Positions 59,769-64,000 of a stretch of 64,000 nt of DNA are shown here, piece after piece. The stretch's first letter is position 1; each line of letters starts with the position of its first letter. Where the stretch lies: assembly GCF_028826155.1 (NCBI RefSeq), contig NZ_JAQGPN010000001.1, forward strand, positions 997,501 to 1,061,500. The letters run 5' to 3'. A program made the position numbers and the translations under genes. A model generated the notes under the pieces. That model had not been told where the DNA came from and searched no databases. It saw only the letters and a program-made list of their open reading frames with translations. The DNA is from Mesorhizobium shangrilense (lineage in GTDB: Bacteria; Pseudomonadota; Alphaproteobacteria; Rhizobiales; Rhizobiaceae).

Positions 59769-60305
59769 CTATTCGGCGGCCTTCTCAGCAGCAGCGGCGG
59801 CCTCGGCTGCGGCCTTCGCTTCTGCTGCCTCGGCAGCGGCCTTCTCAGCGGCCAGCGCCTGAGCGGCGGCGACCTTCTCGGCCTCGATCCGCGCCTTCTC
59901 GGCGTTCAGCGCCTCGCGCTCGGATTCGTTCAGCTTGCGGGCGCGTACGCCGGTGTTTTCGACGATACGGGCCGACTTGCCGCGACGATCGCGCAGGTAA
60001 TAAAGCTTCGCGCGACGCACCTTGCCGCGGCGCACGATCTCGACGCCCTCGACCAGCGGCGAGTAGACCGGGAACACGCGCTCCACGCCTTCGCCGTAGG
60101 AAATCTTGCGGACGGTGAAATTCTCCTGGAAGCCCGAACCCGAACGGGCGATGACGACGCCCTCATAGGCCTGCACGCGGGTACGCGAACCTTCGGTCAC
60201 GCGAACCTGGACGCGGACGGTGTCGCCGGCCTGGAACTCGGGGAGCTTGCGCTTTGCTTCGATCTTGGCGGCCTGCTCGGCCTCGAGCTGACGGATGATG
60301 TCCAT
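59769..60305 (-). CDS. rplS: 50S ribosomal protein L19 with C-terminal Ala/Glu-rich tail
   Basis: A 178-aa L19. The conserved domain (1-120) has [40 protein letters not shown] and [19 protein letters not shown]. Residues 125-178 are a low-complexity helix ([20 protein letters not shown]) absent from E. coli L19 (about 115 aa). Such tails occur in alphaproteobacterial ribosomal proteins. The start MDIIRQLE has AGAGGAC upstream. It binds at the 30S-50S interface. Confidence 0.96.
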   Translation of the reverse strand: MDIIRQLEAEQAAKIEAKRKLPEFQAGDTVRVQVRVTEGSRTRVQAYEGVVIARSGSGFQENFTVRKISYGEGVERVFPVYSPLVEGVEIVRRGKVRRAKLYYLRDRRGKSARIVENTGVRARKLNESEREALNAEKARIEAEKVAAAQALAAEKAAAEAAEAKAAAEAAAAAEKAAE

Positions 60306-60553
60306 CTCGAAAGTCCTCTTCTTGCTTCTCGACAGCCAGAGCGCCATCTCTCGCCGCACAGTTCAATGACCGCTTCGGCTATGCCTTGCGGATCTTCGAT
60401 CCGGTTCGGCAGGGGCGATTGCACCGTCATTCGTTGACGGGACCGGAGGCTTCTTTCTCCGCCGGTGTGGGCGCGCTCATACACATTTGCCACGCGTTTG
60501 TCACGCCCGATCGGCAGAATTCCTTGACGCAGGCGGTCGCAGCCTTCGCCGGA

Positions 60554-61168
60554 TTACCACATGGTCTCGCGGTAGGCATCGGCGAGCCGCCGATCCGTCG
60601 CTTCCGCCGTTTCGGCGAAGGCGATCTGGTCCTTCAGGATCTGGCCGAGCGTCGGCATCGCCGCGCGCGGCTGCCAGGTTTCCGGCTGCCAGAGCCGGGA
60701 GCGCATGAAGGCCTTGGCGCAGTGCATGTAGACGGCCTTCGCCTTCACCACGATGACGCCGAGCGGACGCTTGCCCTCGACCGCAAAGCGCTGGCGCAGC
60801 CCGTCGTCTATCGTGACGCGCGCCTCGCCATTGATGCGCAGCGTCTCGTCCATGCCGGGGATCAGGAAGAGCAGCCCCACCGCCGGGTTGACCAGGATGT
60901 TCTCGATCGTATCCAGCCGGTTGTTGCCTGGCCGGTCGGGAATCGCCACCGTGAAATCGTCGAGCACGGCCACGAAGCCGGGCTTGTCGCCCTTGGGCGT
61001 GACGTCGGCATTGCCGTTCTCGTCGGAGGAGCCGATCAGGACGAACGGGCAGTTGGCGATGAAGTTGCGGCTGTGGTGGTCGAGGCGGCGCATCTCCTTG
61101 CGCAGCGACCCCTCCGATGCCGGCTTGTAGTGCGCCCGCAGCTCTTCCCGCGACGTGATGAACTCCAC
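60554..61168 (-). CDS. Pyridoxamine 5'-phosphate oxidase-like FMN-binding protein
   Basis: A 204-aa split-barrel protein (MSMEG_1061-like). Landmarks: NFIANCPFVLIGSSDENGNA, DVTPKGDKPGFVAVLDD, IPDRPGNNRLDTIENILVNP and VGLLFLIPGMDETLRINGEA. Such proteins bind FMN or F420; the reaction is unknown and it is probably not the PdxH enzyme. It is transcribed toward rplS across a 248-bp gap. Confidence 0.87.
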   Translation of the reverse strand: MEFITSREELRAHYKPASEGSLRKEMRRLDHHSRNFIANCPFVLIGSSDENGNADVTPKGDKPGFVAVLDDFTVAIPDRPGNNRLDTIENILVNPAVGLLFLIPGMDETLRINGEARVTIDDGLRQRFAVEGKRPLGVIVVKAKAVYMHCAKAFMRSRLWQPETWQPRAAMPTLGQILKDQIAFAETAEATDRRLADAYRETMW

Positions 61169-61190
61169 AATCCCCCCTTGGGCTCCCGCC

Positions 61191-61838
61191 CTATTTTCCG
61201 GTCTTCTCCTCGAGCGAGTGGCGCATGATCATCGGCATCTGGCTCATCGTGAAGATCAGCGTGATCGGCATGATGCCCCAGACCTTGAACGCCACCCAGG
61301 TATCGGTCGAAAAATTCCGCCAGACGACTTCGTTGGCGAGGGCCAGGAACAGGAAAAACAGACCCCAGCGAAAGGTGAGCTTGCGCCAGCCCTCGGCGTC
61401 CAGCTTGAAGGCGGAATCGAAGACGTAGCCGAGCAGCGCCTTGCCGAAGAAAAGACCGCCGAGCAGCACCGCTCCGAACAGCGTGTTCACGATGGTCGGC
61501 TTCATCTTGATGAAGACGTCGTCCTGCAGATAGAGCGTCAGCGCGCCGAACACGAACACCACGACGCCGGACACCAGCGGCATGATCGGCAGAGAGCGCA
61601 CCAGTATCCAGGATACCGTGAGCGCGATCGCCGTTGCGATCATGAACAGGCCGGTGGCCAGGAAGATCGGCCCGCCGAAGGCCCCGAGCGCCGGGAACTT
61701 TTCGATCAACCACTCGCCGCGCGTGTTGGCGAAGAAGAAGACGAGCAGCGGCCCGAGCTCCAGCGCCAGCTTGAGCAGCGGGTTCATCTCTTTCTTCTTC
61801 GGGTCGGACGGGTCGCGTTCGAGAATGGGGGGATTCAT
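61191..61838 (-). CDS. yciB: Septation protein A family (YciB/IspZ)
   Basis: A 215-aa membrane protein with five or six hydrophobic helices. Family hallmarks are [40 protein letters not shown] and [20 protein letters not shown]. The start [10 protein letters not shown] is preferred; an upstream frame has no site. It affects cell-envelope and septum formation. It follows ftsY, a conserved Rhizobiales arrangement. Confidence 0.92.
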   Translation of the reverse strand: MNPPILERDPSDPKKKEMNPLLKLALELGPLLVFFFANTRGEWLIEKFPALGAFGGPIFLATGLFMIATAIALTVSWILVRSLPIMPLVSGVVVFVFGALTLYLQDDVFIKMKPTIVNTLFGAVLLGGLFFGKALLGYVFDSAFKLDAEGWRKLTFRWGLFFLFLALANEVVWRNFSTDTWVAFKVWGIMPITLIFTMSQMPMIMRHSLEEKTGK

Positions 61839-61917
61839 GATGGTGCCTTGCAAGAGGTGGCACGACGCATCGCCGAACCGGGCTTGGGAATACAAGTGGA
61901 GGCTGAACAAACCACTT

Positions 61918-63795
61918 TCACTGCACCCCCGCGATTGCCTTGGCGAAATCGGTAGCCGAGAACGGTTCGAGGTCGTCCACCTGCTCGCCGACGCCGATGA
62001 AATAGACCGGCAGCTTGTACTTGGCGGCGATGCCGACGAGGATGCCGCCGCGTGCGGTGCCGTCGAGCTTGGTCATGACGAGCCCGTTGACGCCTGCCAC
62101 GTTGCGGAAGATTTCGACCTGGTTGAGGGCGTTCTGGCCCGTGGTCGCGTCAACCGTCTGCAGCACGGTGTGCGGGGCATCGGGATCGAGCTTGCCCAGC
62201 ACCCGCACGATCTTCTCCAGTTCCGCCATCAGTTCGGTCTTGTTCTGGAGACGGCCGGCGGTGTCGATGATCAGCACGTCGGCGCCGGCCTCTTTCGCCT
62301 TCTCGAACGCATCATATGCCAGGCCCGCGGCATCGGCGCCGAGCTTTGACGACACCACCGGCGATTTCGTGCGCTCGCCCCAGATCTTGAGCTGCTCGAT
62401 GGCCGCCGCGCGGAACGTGTCGCCCGCGGCGAGCATGACCGACAGTCCGCCCTCGGTGAGTTTTGCGGCCAGCTTGCCGATGGTCGTCGTCTTGCCCGTG
62501 CCATTGACGCCGACGACCAGCACCACGTGCGGCTTGTGCGACAGGTCGAGCTCCAGCGGCATCGCCACCGGCGTCAGCACCTTGCCGATCTCCTCGGCCA
62601 TGACGGCGCGCACTTCCTCGTCCGACACGTTCTTGCCGTAGCGTCCGGCGGACAGCGCATCGGTGATGCGCAGCGCCGTCTCCACGCCGAGATCGGCGCG
62701 GATCAGCACGTCTTCCAGATCCTGCAGGGTGTCTTCGTCGAGCCGCCGCTTGGTGAAGACGCCGGCGATGTTGCCGGTGAGCTCCTTCGACGAGCGCGAC
62801 AGGCCCTGCCGCAGGCGCTGGAACCAGGATGGCCGGGGCGCTTCTGGCGCGGCCGCGGGCTGCAGCTCCGCCTTCTGCTCGACCTTTTTCGAGACGGTGA
62901 CCTTGCCTGCTTGCTGGCGGGACGCGACATCCTCTCCCCCCTTGAGGGGGAGATGCTCCGCCGCAGGCGGAGCAGAGGGGGTTGCCTCGGCAGCGCTCGG
63001 CGCAGCTTCCTGCTCGGGCGGCGCAATGGTCTCGGCGCTCGACGATCCGGCAACCCCACCCCGGTCCGCTTCGCCGACCGACCTTCCGCTCAAGGGGGAG
63101 GGGTGCGTCGCCGTTGGCGGCACCTCAGCCGGAGCTGGCTCAGGCACGACAGGCGTCGCAGGTTCGTGCGGGATCTCTACGGGACGTGCAGGCTCAGGAG
63201 CCGGCACTTCCTGCGGTGCGGGTTCGGGAGGTGCGGGAGCGGGCTCCGGCGCGGGCTCGTGCGGGATCTCGACAGGCCGGGCAGGCTCGGCCGGGGGAAC
63301 CTCCTGGGGCGCAGGTGCGGGCACAGGCGGCGCCGGTTGGGGCTCGACCTCGGGCGCAGGCGGCGGAGTTTCCGGCGCAGGCGCGGGAACGGCGGGAGCG
63401 GGCGCCGGTTCTATCTCGGGGGTTGGCGCCGGCTCCGGGGCGACCGGAACAGGCTCGGGCTGGGCAGGCGCGGAGCCTGCGGCTTCCTGTGCCTCGATGG
63501 GCGTGGTCCGCAGCACCGGAGCGGAGGCCTCGGGTGCGATAACCTCATCCCGCTCGGCTTCGCGCACAGCCGCTTCCTCGAGCGGAAGCTGGGCATCAGG
63601 GCTTGGCCGCTCGGCGGGCTGAGGAATCTCGGCTGCCGGTACGTCCTTCTCGACAGGCGTCGCCGGTTCGGGCTGCCGCTTGAAAGCCTCCAGCGCCTCG
63701 AAATTGATCGGCGCGAGCTTTTCCTCGGCGACCGGCTCCTCGACGACCTCCTTCTTGCCGAACGAGAAGACCTTCTTGATGAAGTTGAAAGCCAT
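61918..63795 (-). CDS. ftsY: Signal recognition particle receptor FtsY
   Basis: A 625-aa FtsY, longer than E. coli (about 497 aa) because of the N-terminal A domain. Residues 1-16 ([16 protein letters not shown]) form an amphipathic membrane anchor. Residues 50-310 are acidic and Pro/Ala-rich, with repeated [12 protein letters not shown] and an in-frame palindromic element. The NG domain (330-625) has G1 [30 protein letters not shown]3 [13 protein letters not shown] and G4 [10 protein letters not shown]. It docks SRP-ribosome complexes at SecYEG. Confidence 0.96.
   Translation of the reverse strand: MAFNFIKKVFSFGKKEVVEEPVAEEKLAPINFEALEAFKRQPEPATPVEKDVPAAEIPQPAERPSPDAQLPLEEAAVREAERDEVIAPEASAPVLRTTPIEAQEAAGSAPAQPEPVPVAPEPAPTPEIEPAPAPAVPAPAPETPPPAPEVEPQPAPPVPAPAPQEVPPAEPARPVEIPHEPAPEPAPAPPEPAPQEVPAPEPARPVEIPHEPATPVVPEPAPAEVPPTATHPSPLSGRSVGEADRGGVAGSSSAETIAPPEQEAAPSAAEATPSAPPAAEHLPLKGGEDVASRQQAGKVTVSKKVEQKAELQPAAAPEAPRPSWFQRLRQGLSRSSKELTGNIAGVFTKRRLDEDTLQDLEDVLIRADLGVETALRITDALSAGRYGKNVSDEEVRAVMAEEIGKVLTPVAMPLELDLSHKPHVVLVVGVNGTGKTTTIGKLAAKLTEGGLSVMLAAGDTFRAAAIEQLKIWGERTKSPVVSSKLGADAAGLAYDAFEKAKEAGADVLIIDTAGRLQNKTELMAELEKIVRVLGKLDPDAPHTVLQTVDATTGQNALNQVEIFRNVAGVNGLVMTKLDGTARGGILVGIAAKYKLPVYFIGVGEQVDDLEPFSATDFAKAIAGVQ
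62930..63110. repeat. Palindromic composite element inside the ftsY coding sequence, copy 5
   Basis: Hairpins TCTCCCCC (62933-62940)/GGGGGAGA (62946-62953) and TGCTCCGCC (62954-62962)/GGCGGAGCA (62966-62974) are followed by GGGGTTGCC near 62980. An inverted GGCAACCCC near 63048 then leads to a second element ending near 63110. On the minus strand it is read as [18 protein letters not shown] and [16 protein letters not shown] within the disordered A domain. The style matches the intergenic elements. Confidence 0.8.
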
Positions 63796-63810
63796 TGCGG
63801 GTGCGGTGCC

Positions 63811-64000
63811 TCAGGCGGCCTGCGCGTCAGGCGGACGGGTAATCACGCGCTGGCCGTCGTGGCCGGAAATGACGGCCTCGACGATGTCTCCGGGGGTTCC
63901 GAAGTCGGCCGAGGCGAGGGTGAAACCTTCGGTGCGGCCGATGCCCTCGCGCTCGATGAGCAGGGACTGGGCAGTGCCGACGAGTGACGCGAGATGGCGG
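63811..64000 (-). CDS. mtaB: MtaB-like tRNA methylthiotransferase, C-terminal end (cut by window edge)
   Basis: Only the last 63 codons are inside the window. They read SLVGTAQSLLIEREGIGRTE then GFTLASADFGTPGDIVEAVI, a TRAM-like RNA-binding end typical of MtaB (the t6A37 methylthiotransferase). The catalytic radical-SAM part lies beyond 64000. The stop is 15 nt before the ftsY start, so the two are co-transcribed. The name rests on this short match and on the usual gene order. Confidence 0.7.
   Translation of the reverse strand, partial: RHLASLVGTAQSLLIEREGIGRTEGFTLASADFGTPGDIVEAVISGHDGQRVITRPPDAQAA

Noticed and set aside
60306..60553. A possible ribosomal-protein leader structure upstream of rplS
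   Set aside because: The 248-bp gap has no convincing conserved hairpin or protein-binding motif that I can recognise.
63160..63330. Tandem repeats that could be a CRISPR or VNTR array
   Set aside because: The repeats are Pro/Glu codon repeats of the FtsY A domain, irregular in length and without spacers. No cas genes are present anywhere in the window.

Overview
The window is ordinary high-GC chromosomal DNA of an alphaproteobacterium, most probably a Rhizobiales member of the Phyllobacteriaceae (Mesorhizobium/Aminobacter-like). This is inferred from gene content and order: 23S-5S-tRNA-fMet at the left edge, an mdh-sucC-sucD-sucA-sucB-lpd TCA block, a ftsY-yciB block next to an MtaB-like gene, DUF1674/DUF1036/DUF1244 proteins, a CarD regulator and a SUV3-like helicase. 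No phage, insertion sequence, CRISPR array or plasmid function was seen.

Layout. 1-1400: the end of an rRNA operon (23S 3' part, 5S, terminator), then tRNA-fMet followed by a 44-nt exact duplicate of its 3' half. 1582-2972: an ECF41-type sigma factor with a monooxygenase-like partner and a textbook ECF41 promoter. 3161-10214: a TetR regulator divergent from a catabolic operon (NAD-type quinate/shikimate dehydrogenase, TRAP importer DctPQM, type II dehydroquinase, 3-dehydroshikimate dehydratase). Together these can import quinate or shikimate and convert it to protocatechuate. 10260-16241 (minus): an unassigned biosynthetic cluster (GNAT protein, AsnB, acyl carrier protein, AMP ligase, NadE-like amidase-ligase), the best candidate here for an undescribed pathway. 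16399-24131: a Nudix hydrolase, an Fbp/Afu-type ABC importer, HicAB toxin-antitoxin, an inositol-phosphatase-family protein and a DMT exporter. 24384-31072: purH, an SMR efflux protein, heparinase II/III, rsmB, htpX and a DUF1674 SDH assembly factor. 31186-38695: a transglutaminase-like protein, a probable 23-codon minigene, an SMP-30 lactonase, acs, a polyol dehydrogenase, carD, ferredoxin and an S4/Hsp15 protein. 38695-53498: the helicase, then the TCA operon with MAPEG, secreted and SDR genes inserted between sucB and lpd. 53702-64000: GNATs, pyk, DUF1036, an N-formylglutamate-amidohydrolase-like protein, DUF1244, a dicarboxylate symporter, rplS, a PNPOx-like protein, yciB, ftsY and the 3' end of an MtaB-like gene.

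A family of GC-rich palindromic elements recurs at five places. Three copies lie between genes (18102-18234, 20570-20690, about 24243-24370). Two lie in frame inside coding sequences (helicase about 39361-39411; ftsY about 62930-63110), in low-complexity linkers that tolerate insertion. One intergenic copy appears to supply the ribosome binding site of an ABC permease.

Starts were moved downstream of the longest open frame where a ribosome binding site, a signal peptide, a conserved N-terminus or a 4-nt overlap with the preceding gene argued for it. All function calls rest on recognising motifs by eye. No database search was run.
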